Source: Brochothrix thermosphacta DSM 20171 = FSL F6-1036
Lineage (GTDB): Bacteria > Bacillota > Bacilli > Lactobacillales > Listeriaceae
Direction of reading: 5' to 3'
Assembly: GCF_036884295.1 (NCBI RefSeq)
Contig: NZ_CP145608.1
Coordinates: forward strand, 1,984,001-2,048,000
DNA length: 64,000 bases
Under the pieces are notes generated by a model. It was not told the DNA's origin. It was given only the letters and a program-made list of their open reading frames with translations, and did no database searches. Within the stretch, counting starts at the first letter, position 1. Every line of letters begins with the position of its first letter. Shown here one piece after another: positions 51,753 to 60,184 of the stretch. The position numbers and the translations under genes were made by a program.

Positions 51753-52430
51753 TTATCTAAAATGAAAACGTTTAACAAGCTCCGCTTTAAACTGTTTATC
51801 TGAGAAAATAATCATGCCGATAATCGTTATTAACGAGTACACAATCGTCGCAATTGTTGGCCAAATAACTGATGATAAGTTGAATATAAATAACAACATT
51901 GGGCATAAATTGATAAAAAACATTGCAAAAATATAACCGATATCATCTTGCCATAACGAACGTTTCCAAAGTGCGATGAGTGTCATTAAAAAGGTTGCAC
52001 CCATACCAAGCAAAGGTATTGTATAGTTGGTTGACCACTGTTCAAATCCTAAGCAAAGATCAATCACAAAGAAAAACAACGCCAGCCAGATATAATGATA
52101 CAGCAATCGTTTACCAATGTGATTTTTTGCAAGTAGCGTACCCTTAATAACAATCCATAAGTAAAAAATACCAAAACCGACAATAACAGACCAAAATACG
52201 CTATTTAGATTTAATGTCAGTAAATTGATAGTCAACGCAACCATTACAACGCTAATAGATAAAAACAAAAATATTTTTTCTTTTGAAATACGATTGACCT
52301 TTTTATAATGAATTGTATAGTCAGGATAAGTTGTTTGTGCAGATTTTTCTTCTTTCAAACTATGACCACATAATGGGCAATGTAAATGTTGCTCAGCTAT
52401 ATTGACATGACATCGAATACACTTAGTCAT
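51753..52430 (-). CDS. Zinc-ribbon membrane protein (DUF6320-like)
   Basis: A 225-aa protein beginning with a zinc ribbon, CIRCHVNIAEQHLHCPLCGH (two CxxC pairs, residues 4-22), a short linker, then six membrane segments from about residue 50. The arrangement fits the DUF6320 proteins that accompany alcohol-acetyltransferase-like genes. The enzyme gene upstream overlaps it by 8 bp, a strong sign that the pair works together. Membrane anchoring of the acyltransferase or lipid supply is possible, but unproven. Confidence 0.7.
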   Translation of the reverse strand: MTKCIRCHVNIAEQHLHCPLCGHSLKEEKSAQTTYPDYTIHYKKVNRISKEKIFLFLSISVVMVALTINLLTLNLNSVFWSVIVGFGIFYLWIVIKGTLLAKNHIGKRLLYHYIWLALFFFVIDLCLGFEQWSTNYTIPLLGMGATFLMTLIALWKRSLWQDDIGYIFAMFFINLCPMLLFIFNLSSVIWPTIATIVYSLITIIGMIIFSDKQFKAELVKRFHFR

Positions 52431-53697
52431 CTAACACACCCCAATCATTTGAATATATTTCTACATCTAACTCTAATTCTTTTGAGAGGTATGTAAAGAA
52501 AAATTGTAAGATATCAACATCAACAATATTACGTGCAAAGGTAATAGTCATACGATCACCCACAGTACATAAACTACAATTAAGTGGACTGTTTTTTGTC
52601 GGATACATAATTGTTTCTAACGCCTCTATCTCATCCGCCATTTCAGGTGGAAAATTCACCCTACCTAAATTAGACATTGAAATGGTCTTTTTATTTTCAC
52701 CTAATTTTTGAAAACCAATATTCATAAAATAGCTTTTAAGAAAAAGTGGAACAAAATAAGCTGACTTTTTTCGTTCAAGCGATACGTAGTTATAAATAAG
52801 GTTTTGTAAATGTTCTTTGCTCGTTTTATGTACTAGCATGCTGTTACAACGTTTAATAATACTGCTGATTGTGGTTTCTTTTTCAACAAACACACCGATA
52901 TTAACAACACCAAAAAAATTACGTAAGGTTTTAGAAGGGAACGCTTTTCTTAAATTAACTGGGACAGCTACAACAATCGGTTGATTTTTACGGTCATATT
53001 GTACTCTCGTTTGATGAATAGCATAAATAAGAATACCTGTTAATAACGCCGTAATCGTCACATTCTCTTTTTTTGCCAATGCATTAAGTGCAGCTGCACT
53101 GACAACCCCATGAGTCACATTTGTCCCTGGTGTATTAAAGGGCATACCTTTGATATGATATGCTTTTTGATTTTCCGTAGTTTCAACATAACACGGTTTA
53201 TAATACCTTTGGAAACTGTCCTCTGCTTCAGCTAAACTATTCGTCGATTCTGCAGTTAGAATGTCGCTGCCCACAGTGAACGAATTGCCATTATTTTTAA
53301 AGTAATAGTACAATAACGTTTTTAAAAATTCGATTGCACCATTACCATCAGTTAATGCATGAAACATTTCTACTGCTATGCGTTTCTTATAATAAAGCAC
53401 ACGGAATAAATAACCATTATTTTGTTCAGTGTGAATGGTACTGCAAGGAAAATCTTGCTCCTCTTCTATCTTCAATTCTTTTTGATTATCATCTAAATAA
53501 TTCCAAAAAACACCTTTACGCAACTGTACGGTAAACATTGGATAACGTAATAATGTTATTTTTATCGCTTCTTTTAATGCCTCAGGCTTAACTTCTGTTT
53601 TTAATATGGCTGCAACTCGAAAAACAGAAGAATTTCGTTCACTTGTTACAGATGGGAATACTTTTGCAGCATTATCTAATTGATACCATTTTTCCAT
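52423..53697 (-). CDS. Condensation-fold acyltransferase (alcohol acetyltransferase-like)
   Basis: A 424-aa CoA-dependent acyltransferase-fold protein, like alcohol acetyltransferases, PapA and NRPS condensation domains. The catalytic motif HxxxDG is EMFHALTDGNGAIEFLKTLLYYY near residue 120. The second half carries the fold-typical VPVNLRKAFPSKTLRNFFG (about 230-250) and SNLGRVNFP (about 308). This enzyme probably acylates a lipid or alcohol. It overlaps the zinc-ribbon membrane protein gene. Its 5' side faces the repeat tract at 53767. The substrate is unknown. Confidence 0.8.
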   Translation of the reverse strand: MEKWYQLDNAAKVFPSVTSERNSSVFRVAAILKTEVKPEALKEAIKITLLRYPMFTVQLRKGVFWNYLDDNQKELKIEEEQDFPCSTIHTEQNNGYLFRVLYYKKRIAVEMFHALTDGNGAIEFLKTLLYYYFKNNGNSFTVGSDILTAESTNSLAEAEDSFQRYYKPCYVETTENQKAYHIKGMPFNTPGTNVTHGVVSAAALNALAKKENVTITALLTGILIYAIHQTRVQYDRKNQPIVVAVPVNLRKAFPSKTLRNFFGVVNIGVFVEKETTISSIIKRCNSMLVHKTSKEHLQNLIYNYVSLERKKSAYFVPLFLKSYFMNIGFQKLGENKKTISMSNLGRVNFPPEMADEIEALETIMYPTKNSPLNCSLCTVGDRMTITFARNIVDVDILQFFFTYLSKELELDVEIYSNDWGVLDD

Positions 53698-53766
53698 TGT
53701 TTTGCCCCTTTTATAATCGTTACTCTGACTCCTTTAATCTTAACATAAGTTTGTTAACTTATAATA

Positions 53767-54042
53767 CTAATATCGTAGCGGATTTATCCACCTTACGAAA
53801 GTAGTATGGGTGCTAATATCGTGGCGGATTTATCCACTTTACGAAAGTAGTATGGGTGCTAATATCGTAGCGGATTTATCCACCTTACGAAAATAGTATG
53901 GGTGCTAATATCTGAGCGGATTTATCCACTTTACGAAAGTAGTATGGGTGCTAATATCGTAGCAGATTTATCCGCTTTAAGAGATTAGTATGGGTGCTAA
54001 TATCGTAGCAGATTTATCCGCTTTACGAGATTAGTATGGGAC
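53767..54042. repeat. Six-copy 46-bp tandem repeat with DnaA-box-like motifs
   Basis: Units start with CTAATAT at 53767, 53813, 53859, 53905, 53951 and 53997, exactly 46 bp apart. Each holds a TTATCC-type motif at 53784, 53830, 53876, 53922, 53968 and 54014: TTATCCACC or TTATCCACT in units 1-4 and TTATCCGCT in units 5-6. The DnaA box is TTATCCACA, so units 1-4 match 8 of 9 bases. No ORF with an SD crosses it. It lies upstream of the acyltransferase gene. Confidence 0.93.
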
Positions 54043-54053
54043 GGAGCGCAAGC

Positions 54054-54213
54054 GAGTACCAATCCTTCTATCTATTAATAACTTAGAAGTACCATTCCTT
54101 ATATTCATAACTTGTGAGTACCAATCCTTCTATCTATTAATAACTTAGAAGTACCTTTCCTTATATTAATGACCTAGGAGTCTCATTCCTTATATTCATA
54201 ACTTGTGAGTACC
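54054..54213. repeat. Alternating 29-32-bp direct repeats
   Basis: Units beginning GAGTACC or GAAGTACC start at 54054, 54086, 54116, 54148, 54177 and 54207. Long (32 bp, AATCCTTCTATCTATT type) and short (29-30 bp, TTCCTTATATT type) forms alternate, giving a 62-bp higher-order period. There are no unique spacers, so it is not a CRISPR array. From here to 54371 nothing else is recognised. Confidence 0.85.
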
Positions 54214-54371
54214 TTTCAACCAAATTATTGAAAAGCCCCTATTTCCTGTGAATGTTTTTCAGTATTTTTACATTGCACTTCATTTGAAAAGAGAGCACAT
54301 TAGTTTAGTTAAAACTATTGATCGATAAGCTGAAAAATTTTGTGTTTTAGAACAACCATTACTAGGATCAA

Positions 54372-54401
54372 AAACAAAAAAACACACCAACAGGTGTGTT
54401 T
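54372..54401 (-). terminator. Terminator downstream of the 27-codon ORF
   Basis: AAACACACC-AACA-GGTGTGTTT followed on the minus strand by T-rich sequence. Confidence 0.8.
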
Positions 54402-54459
54402 ACGATTATATATAACAACAAAATGGACAACTACATCTCATTTTTTTATGACTGATTAT

Positions 54460-54543
54460 TTACTTTGTACGCCATACTTTTATGCAAAATATGATGCTGA
54501 AAATTAAACCCATCGCCATTACTATCCCTATAGCTATTTGCAT
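54460..54543 (-). CDS. Small hydrophobic peptide, 27 aa
   Basis: ATG 54543 lies 5 nt after GGGGGA and opens a 27-codon frame (MQIAIGIVMAMGLIFSII, then FCIKVWRTK). One membrane helix of about 18 residues is followed by a basic tail (K, R, K), the orientation of a small single-pass protein. A terminator follows within 60 bp, so it looks like a complete small transcription unit. Its function is unknown; candidates include a toxin, a regulator of a transporter, or the MFS protein upstream. Confidence 0.5.
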   Translation of the reverse strand: MQIAIGIVMAMGLIFSIIFCIKVWRTK

Positions 54544-54618
54544 AACATTCCCCCGAATCCTTTATATTATTATTTTAGCACAAAGGAACCGCGAGTTTGT
54601 GAGCAAAATGTGTCATTA

Positions 54619-55797
54619 TTAGGTCGTTTCTGCCAGTAGCTGTTTATCTTTACGACCGTGTAAAAGGAAGTAAACAAAAATTCCAACTACCATATAAGCA
54701 GCCAACCCTAGATAAACGCCTCGGTAACCGAATGTTGGAATAAGATAACCTAATGCAACTGGTCCAAAACCAAGACCTAAATCTAGAAAAATAAAATAGG
54801 TTGAATTTGCTAAACCCATTCGTTCCTTAGGTGCAGCTTTAACCGCAATAGCTTGCGTTGCTGATTGGAAATTACCGTACCCTAAACCAATGATTGCCGC
54901 TGCTAATAAAAACATCAGTGTAGATGTACTCTGACTAAGAAGAACCAAACCAATTGCAAACAAAATAATGCCTGGGTAGATGATGCTATTACCACCACGT
55001 ATATCCATAATTCTTCCTGTAAATGGACGTGATGCCAAAATAATCAAAGCATAAACTAGGAAATATAAACTCCCGGCAGATATTAAATTAACTTCAGCAG
55101 CATAGGCGGTAATAAATGAAAGTATACTTGAGTATGCCAATGCTCCATAAAACATCATCAATGAAATTGGTAACGAACGCACTTCAAAATACTGACTCCA
55201 TTTAAAACCCGTTTGTTGTACATGTGAAATGATATAAGGTGGTTTAATAACTAATGTAAGTAACAGACTCACAACACCTATAATAAATGAAAATACAAAA
55301 ATACTCTCGAACCCCTGTGTTCTCATTAAATAAATACCAATTAACGGACCAATTGCAGTTGAAAGAACAGTACTTAAACTAAAATAACCGATACCTTCTC
55401 CTCCACGACTAGCCGGCATAACTTGTGAAACGATTGTTCCGGTTGCTGTTGTTGCAATCCCAAAACCAATCCCATGAATCAAGCGAATGGCCATTAAAAG
55501 TAACAGGTTGCTCGGTATAAAATAACATAACGTCATAATCAAAAATAAAATAGTACCGATGATTAACATTTTTTTAGTCCCTAGTTTCGTAATTAAACGA
55601 CCCGCAAATAAACGACCGCATAATGAACCAATAATAAAAATACTTGCAACAAAACCAGCCATACTTGCAGATGCTGCATGTGTTTCAATCGCATAAGTTG
55701 CCATTACAACAAGTAACAAATACATCGACAATGTTAACACGAAGTTAACGACTGATGTTGTGATAAAATCTTTTGTAAATAATTTCTCTTTTTCCAT
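54619..55797 (-). CDS. MFS exporter, YfkF/YttB-like
   Basis: A 392-aa major facilitator with 12 membrane segments. Segment 2/3 has the motif A-like GSLCGRLFAGRLITKLGTKK, and segment 4-5 holds RLIHGIGFGIATTATGTIVSQVMPASRGGEGIGYF, typical of DHA1 drug exporters. The C-terminal half includes PKERMGLANSTYFIFLDLGLGFGPVALG. The substrate is not shown; its place beside detoxification genes suggests a toxic compound. The promoter carries a perfect palindrome at 55883-55897. Confidence 0.88.
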   Translation of the reverse strand: MEKEKLFTKDFITTSVVNFVLTLSMYLLLVVMATYAIETHAASASMAGFVASIFIIGSLCGRLFAGRLITKLGTKKMLIIGTILFLIMTLCYFIPSNLLLLMAIRLIHGIGFGIATTATGTIVSQVMPASRGGEGIGYFSLSTVLSTAIGPLIGIYLMRTQGFESIFVFSFIIGVVSLLLTLVIKPPYIISHVQQTGFKWSQYFEVRSLPISLMMFYGALAYSSILSFITAYAAEVNLISAGSLYFLVYALIILASRPFTGRIMDIRGGNSIIYPGIILFAIGLVLLSQSTSTLMFLLAAAIIGLGYGNFQSATQAIAVKAAPKERMGLANSTYFIFLDLGLGFGPVALGYLIPTFGYRGVYLGLAAYMVVGIFVYFLLHGRKDKQLLAETT

Positions 55798-55882
55798 TTA
55801 TAATCTGCCTTTCTATTTCTAATCTATCGTCTCGAACTATCTATTAAAAAAATATCACTAACATTAACTTTAATAATAGTTA

Positions 55883-55897
55883 GTTAGTGAAACTAAC
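55883..55897. promoter_or_regulatory. Palindromic operator of the MFS exporter
   Basis: GTTAGT-GAA-ACTAAC is a perfect inverted repeat directly downstream of the likely -10 of the MFS promoter, and CACTAACATTAAC at 55857-55869 repeats a half site. Confidence 0.55.
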
Positions 55898-55905
55898 ACA
55901 ATTAT

Positions 55906-55934
55906 AGTATCACTCTTTTTCAACTTTTTGTCAA
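55906..55934 (-). promoter_or_regulatory. Promoter of the MFS exporter
   Basis: Minus-strand TTGACA (55929-55934), 17-bp spacer, GATACT (55906-55911); an overlapping TATAAT at 55901-55906 gives 22 bp and is less likely. Confidence 0.5.
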
Positions 55935-55938
55935 TATA

Positions 55939-55972
55939 AAAAAACACCTTTTAGTGATAAAAGATGTTTTTA
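55939..55972 (-). terminator. Terminator of the dioxygenase-monooxygenase-reductase operon
   Basis: AAAACA-C-CTTTT ... AAAAG-A-TGTTTT just after the FMN reductase stop, T-run on the minus strand. Confidence 0.75.
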
Positions 55973-55979
55973 AAACGGA

Positions 55980-56546
55980 TTAAAAATCATACGCTTCGTC
56001 TTTTTCAATTCTAATTTTCTCTAACACATTAATCATTGTATAAGTATCGTCAACTAACCGCTCTAAACGAAAAACACTATCATCATTAATCAATTCATTA
56101 CGTGAAAAATCTTTTTCTTCCATAAAAACATAAGTTTCAACTACTTGTGCTTTCATATAAGTTAAGATTGGTTTGAGTTGATGTTCGACAATTAAATAAT
56201 GTTTTGCAGAACCTGCTGTAACAAACATACTCACAACTTTGTCACGGAAGGCATTAACGGGTAATAAATCAAAAATGTTTTTTAGAATTGCAGGAATCGA
56301 TGCCTGAAAAATAGGCGTTCCTATTATAATTGCATCAGCTGCCATAATAGTCTCAGCAATATATTTAGTATCACCTGTGTAGGTACGATAATCACGACCA
56401 TCACTAAAAACCATTTCATAATTTGCTAAATCAATCATTGTCACTTCAGCATCGGGGTGTTTTTTCGTTAAAAAATCCATGGTTACATTCATTGCTGTGC
56501 GTGTTTTAGATCCTACATTTGAACCGGATAATCCAACAATATGCAT
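55980..56546 (-). CDS. NADPH-dependent FMN reductase
   Basis: A 188-aa flavodoxin-like reductase, paralog of the protein at 47649-48179. It has HIVGLSGSNVGSKTRTAM, ADAIIIGTPIFQASIPAILKNIFDLLP and VVSMFVTAGSAKHYLIVEHQLKPIL. It follows the luciferase-like monooxygenase by 12 bp on the same strand, so it probably supplies that enzyme with reduced FMN. RBS is GTGGAG. Confidence 0.88.
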   Translation of the reverse strand: MHIVGLSGSNVGSKTRTAMNVTMDFLTKKHPDAEVTMIDLANYEMVFSDGRDYRTYTGDTKYIAETIMAADAIIIGTPIFQASIPAILKNIFDLLPVNAFRDKVVSMFVTAGSAKHYLIVEHQLKPILTYMKAQVVETYVFMEEKDFSRNELINDDSVFRLERLVDDTYTMINVLEKIRIEKDEAYDF

Positions 56547-56558
56547 GTAATCTCCACC

Positions 56559-57614
56559 TTATTTTTTTGTGTATTTTTTAATCGCTGGCATAATTTCTGT
56601 CGCAATTAATTCAATGTTTTTTTCAATTTTGTCCATTGGAACGCCACCAAAATCAATTTGTGCCATAAAACGTTGTTGTCCGAATAATTCATATTGATAA
56701 AGCATTTTTTCAATAATTTGTTGAGGGCTCCCTACCATCAAAGCATCTCTTTTATCTATCGCTTGTGCAAATTGTTGTTTTGGATAACCACCGCCACGAA
56801 TTGCTTGCATCCCCATGTTCAAATGAGGGTAATATTCACGTAATGCATCCTGAGAATTTTCTGCAACATAAAATAGACTCGTTGTTGCTATTGGCAATGC
56901 CTTTGAATCATGGCCATTGGCAGTTGCAGCTTCACGATAAGCGTCTACTGCAATCTTAAAATTCGATGCAGGGCCACCTAAAGTTGTAAGCATCATCGGT
57001 ACACCTGCTCGACCCGCTTTAATTGCACTGGCAGGCGGTCCACCAACAGCACGCCAAATCGGCAAATTACCATTTAAAGGTTGTGGTAATATTGTCGCAT
57101 TGTTTAAAGGTGCACGAAACTGCCCTTCCCAAATAACGCGTTCTTCACGATTAAGCTGCAATAATAACTCTAATTTTTCTTCAAATAACTCTTCATAATC
57201 CTGCACATCATACCCAAGTAAGCTATAAGCACCAATACGAGAACCACGCCCTGCAACAATTTCTGCACGCCCATTTGATAGTAAATCAATCGTTGCAAAA
57301 TCTTCGTAAAGTCTTACCGGGTCCGCGGTGCTAATAACGGAAGCGGAGCTGGCAATTTTAATCCGTTCTGTTGCTTGAGCAATTGCTCCTAAAATCACAG
57401 TATGCGCTTGTGTTGTAAAATATGCTTCATGACTTTCACCAACAGCAAAAACATCTAGACCTGCTTTTTCAGCTAATTGGCTTGTTTTAACAAGTTCTTG
57501 AATGCGCTGTTGTGCAGGAATTGCAGTGCCTGTATGTGGATTAGGTACTAAATCACCAATTGAGTATAATCCAAATTCCATTCCTTTTGTTGTATCTATC
57601 CGGTATTTTTCCAT
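56559..57614 (-). CDS. Luciferase-like flavin-dependent monooxygenase
   Basis: A 351-aa LLM-class protein (bacterial luciferase-like TIM barrel), using reduced FMN and oxygen. Visible parts are MEFGLYSIGDLVPNPHTG, AEKAGLDVFAVGESHEAYF, ATERIKIASSASVISTADPVRLYEDFATIDLLSNGRAEIVAGRGS (the segment contacting the flavin) and a C-terminal QIIEKMLYQYELFGQQRFMAQIDFGG. The start is ATG 57614, 8 nt after AAGGAG; a GTG three codons earlier is less likely. It lies between a ring-cleaving dioxygenase-like gene and an FMN reductase in one operon. Confidence 0.88.
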   Translation of the reverse strand: MEKYRIDTTKGMEFGLYSIGDLVPNPHTGTAIPAQQRIQELVKTSQLAEKAGLDVFAVGESHEAYFTTQAHTVILGAIAQATERIKIASSASVISTADPVRLYEDFATIDLLSNGRAEIVAGRGSRIGAYSLLGYDVQDYEELFEEKLELLLQLNREERVIWEGQFRAPLNNATILPQPLNGNLPIWRAVGGPPASAIKAGRAGVPMMLTTLGGPASNFKIAVDAYREAATANGHDSKALPIATTSLFYVAENSQDALREYYPHLNMGMQAIRGGGYPKQQFAQAIDKRDALMVGSPQQIIEKMLYQYELFGQQRFMAQIDFGGVPMDKIEKNIELIATEIMPAIKKYTKK

Positions 57615-57626
57615 TTTATTCACTCC

Positions 57627-58565
57627 TTAATTTAAAGGGGATAACCCTGCTTCTATTTCTGCTCTACGCTCTTCTAAAAACGGAGGTAAATCTAGTTTTT
57701 CTCCCAATTGCTCTTCTTTACTATCGATTAAAAAACCAGGTCCCATCGTTGCGACTTCAATTAAAATACCATTTAGTTCCCTAAAATAAAGGCTCTCAAA
57801 GTAATAACGATTCACAATACCCGATGAATGATAACCTCTTTGCTGAACACGTTGTTCAATTAGGACTAACTCTTCCTTGCTCTCTACAGCTAAAGCAAAG
57901 TGATGGATGCTTCCTTTGCCAGGTTTTTGCACGGAACCTTCATTTTTTTTGACGATGATATTACTACCACCATGTGCTTTATTTTTGTAAAGTATTCCTT
58001 CTTCATCACTCATTTTTTCTTCATATTCAAAAACTTCCGTGAGCATTTTTCCAAATCGCTCGGCTCGTTTCACTTGAGTTTCGATGATGTGAATTCCCAT
58101 AATAGAGTGTTTTTCAGCAATGGGAGAGTGCTGCCAATAGTGCCAGCTAGATGGTATTGTTGTGTTTTCATCAACCAATAATACCAATTCCAAACCTTCA
58201 GGATCCTCAAACGGCAATGCTGAATACCCAGCATATGTTGTAATGGAATCATGAATCACATTTTTGGAATTAAAACGCCTTTGCCAAAAGGTTAAACTCT
58301 CGATTGATGGCACTCGCAAACCTATGCGGCTAATACTATTGCTACCTTTTGTTGTATGCCCTGCACGAGGTAATTCAAAAAAAGAAAGTTCAGTTCCCAC
58401 ACTGCCTGTCGTATCACCATAAAAAAGATGATACATACTTGGGTTATCTTGATTTACTGTTTTTTTCACTAATCTTAACCCTAACACTTCTGTATAAAAT
58501 TGTTTATTCATTCGTGCATCTTTTGTAAACATCGATACATGGTGATGACCTTTTACTAATGACAT
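57627..58565 (-). CDS. Ring-cleaving dioxygenase-like protein (MhqO/LinE type)
   Basis: A 312-aa protein of two vicinal-oxygen-chelate halves. The N-terminal domain starts VKGHHHVSMFTKDARMNKQFY with HHV, then LGLRLVKKTVNQDNPSMYHLFYGDTTG and DPEGLELVLLVDE. The C-terminal domain has GIHIIETQVK, GSIHHFALAVESKEEL and FRELNGILIEVATMGPGFLID; the metal ligands H and E are present. B. subtilis MhqA/MhqE/MhqO proteins of this type are induced by methylhydroquinone. It is the first gene of a three-gene operon with the luciferase-like enzyme and FMN reductase. A paralog is at 59178-60155. Confidence 0.88.
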   Translation of the reverse strand: MSLVKGHHHVSMFTKDARMNKQFYTEVLGLRLVKKTVNQDNPSMYHLFYGDTTGSVGTELSFFELPRAGHTTKGSNSISRIGLRVPSIESLTFWQRRFNSKNVIHDSITTYAGYSALPFEDPEGLELVLLVDENTTIPSSWHYWQHSPIAEKHSIMGIHIIETQVKRAERFGKMLTEVFEYEEKMSDEEGILYKNKAHGGSNIIVKKNEGSVQKPGKGSIHHFALAVESKEELVLIEQRVQQRGYHSSGIVNRYYFESLYFRELNGILIEVATMGPGFLIDSKEEQLGEKLDLPPFLEERRAEIEAGLSPLN

Positions 58566-58580
58566 ATAAACCCTCCTTTT

Positions 58581-58596
58581 AATTGACTAGTCAATT
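58581..58596. promoter_or_regulatory. 16-bp perfect palindrome before the dioxygenase operon
   Basis: AATTGACTAGTCAATT is a complete palindrome 15 bp above the dioxygenase start and just above its SD. It could be an operator for the adjacent MarR protein. Confidence 0.55.
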
Positions 58597-58610
58597 GATT
58601 TTCTGAAAAG

Positions 58611-58640
58611 AAGGGCTCGCTTCAAATAAAGAGCTGCCCT
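58611..58640 (-). terminator. marR terminator
   Basis: Minus-strand AGGGC-A-GCT ... AGC-GA-GCCCT followed by TCTTTTC; moderate strength, some readthrough into the dioxygenase operon is possible. Confidence 0.55.
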
Positions 58641-58648
58641 TCCTATGT

Positions 58649-59080
58649 TTATTGTTTTTTTAAACTGTTCTTATGAACTTTTGTCATTAACTGATACAAT
58701 GTTTTTTGCTCTGATTCTGTCAATGCGTCTTCAAAAAATGAAGTTTGAAATTTCAATTGATGCGGCATTGCCTTATTAACGATTTCTTCGCCACTTTCTG
58801 TTAGAGTGATGTATTTTGTTTTCCAATCCTGTGTACGATTAATATAACCTTCTTTTTCCAATCGCGTTAACATCCTTGAAATACCACCCTGAGTTACAGT
58901 TGCTTTCTCTGCCAGTTCCATCTGTGTAATTGATTTATATACTTGTATTTGTACAAGTACATCAAATTGTGCAGTTGTTAGCCCGAATTCTTTTAAAAAT
59001 TCATTAGAGAGTTGATTACTAATATTTGTAAAGCGGATTATGCGTAACCAAATTAATGATCCTAATGTGTTTTTTTCCAT
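58649..59080 (-). CDS. MarR-family transcriptional regulator
   Basis: A 143-aa winged-helix regulator of the MarR type. It has the dimerisation helix [30 protein letters not shown], the [51 protein letters not shown], and a C-terminal helix. It resembles MhqR-type quinone sensors, although no reactive cysteine is present. The start is ATG 59080 (MEKNTLG) behind AAGGAG; the upstream 29-codon extension has no SD. It is placed between two dioxygenase-like genes that probably belong to its regulon. Confidence 0.88.
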   Translation of the reverse strand: MEKNTLGSLIWLRIIRFTNISNQLSNEFLKEFGLTTAQFDVLVQIQVYKSITQMELAEKATVTQGGISRMLTRLEKEGYINRTQDWKTKYITLTESGEEIVNKAMPHQLKFQTSFFEDALTESEQKTLYQLMTKVHKNSLKKQ

Positions 59081-59177
59081 TGATTGCGCTCCTTGACATA
59101 ATTTATTTCTCTCGTCTAACTTTACTCTCCCTAGGCTAATATTGCAACTCATCCGTTTAATTAACACTGAATATTAA

Positions 59178-60155
59178 CTACTCTTTTGTGTAGTTAATTG
59201 TGCTACGAACTGTATTAATCGGACGAACACTTTTTTCGATTGTTGTTCGTTTTGGTTCGAGGAATGGAGGTAATGATAATTTTTCACCGAGTGTCTCATA
59301 AGGTTCATCCCCCATAAAGCCAGGACCATCTGTAGCTAATTCAAATAATATTTGTGGTGCGACTTGTGAGTACAACGATTCGAAGAAATGTCGATTAACA
59401 TAGCCTGATGTGTTTAAACCATATGATTGAATATGATTGATCCACTCTTCTAAAACTTCACGATTCTCCACACGGAATGCCACATGATGCACACTACCAT
59501 AACCTTGGCGTGCTTGTGGTAACAATGGATTGTCCTCAATAATTACTTGAGCACCATTTCCTCCTTCACCCACTTCAAAAAGGTGATCAAAATCAGATAC
59601 TGCTTTTTCTTTGAAGTTAAATACTTTTTCTAATACTTCTTTCATATAATCAAAATGGGCTGTGCGAATAAAAATCGGACCTAAGCCTGTAATTGCATGC
59701 TCCAATGGAATCGGACCAGCTTGCCATGGCGTGCCTGCAGCAACACCCGTATTATGTTCATCAGAAATCAACTGATAGTGTTGGTCGTCAAAATCAATAA
59801 ATGATAACGTACGTACACCAAAACGTTCGATGATTGATTTGTGTGTAACATTCAATCTCTCAAAACGCTCTAACCAATATTCTAATGAGGCATTTGTTGG
59901 AACACGAAAAGACGTTTTTGAAATTTCGTTTGTACCATGTTCACCTTTTGGAATACCTGGGAAATCAAAGAACGTCATATCTGTCCCCGCATTTCCTTTA
60001 TCATCTGCAAAAAACAAATGATAGGTTTGGATATCATCTTGATTCACTGTTTTTTTAACCAAACGCATTCCTAATACATTTGTAAAAAAATCGTAGTTTT
60101 TTTCGGCACTGCTTGTAATAGCTGTTACATGATGAATCCCAATTAATCCGTTCAT
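59178..60155 (-). CDS. Ring-cleaving dioxygenase-like protein, second copy
   Basis: A 325-aa paralog of the protein at 57627, again with two VOC halves: LIGIHHVTAITSSAEKNYDFF, VLGMRLVKKTVNQDDIQTYHLFFADDKG, then AITGLGPIFIRTAHFDYM, YGSVHHVAFRVENREVLEEW and QVAPQILFELATDGPGFMGDE. The H and E metal ligands are kept. The start is ATG 60155, 7 nt after AGGAGG; ATG 60161 would overlap the SD. It lies upstream of marR on the same strand and diverges from the quinone-reductase gene, with a shared palindrome between. Confidence 0.88.
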   Translation of the reverse strand: MNGLIGIHHVTAITSSAEKNYDFFTNVLGMRLVKKTVNQDDIQTYHLFFADDKGNAGTDMTFFDFPGIPKGEHGTNEISKTSFRVPTNASLEYWLERFERLNVTHKSIIERFGVRTLSFIDFDDQHYQLISDEHNTGVAAGTPWQAGPIPLEHAITGLGPIFIRTAHFDYMKEVLEKVFNFKEKAVSDFDHLFEVGEGGNGAQVIIEDNPLLPQARQGYGSVHHVAFRVENREVLEEWINHIQSYGLNTSGYVNRHFFESLYSQVAPQILFELATDGPGFMGDEPYETLGEKLSLPPFLEPKRTTIEKSVRPINTVRSTINYTKE

Positions 60156-60184
60156 TTTCATTCCTCCTATGTACTTTCTATATC

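Noticed and set aside
53767-54213. CRISPR array
   Set aside because: The units are contiguous without unique spacers, and no cas gene is present in the window.
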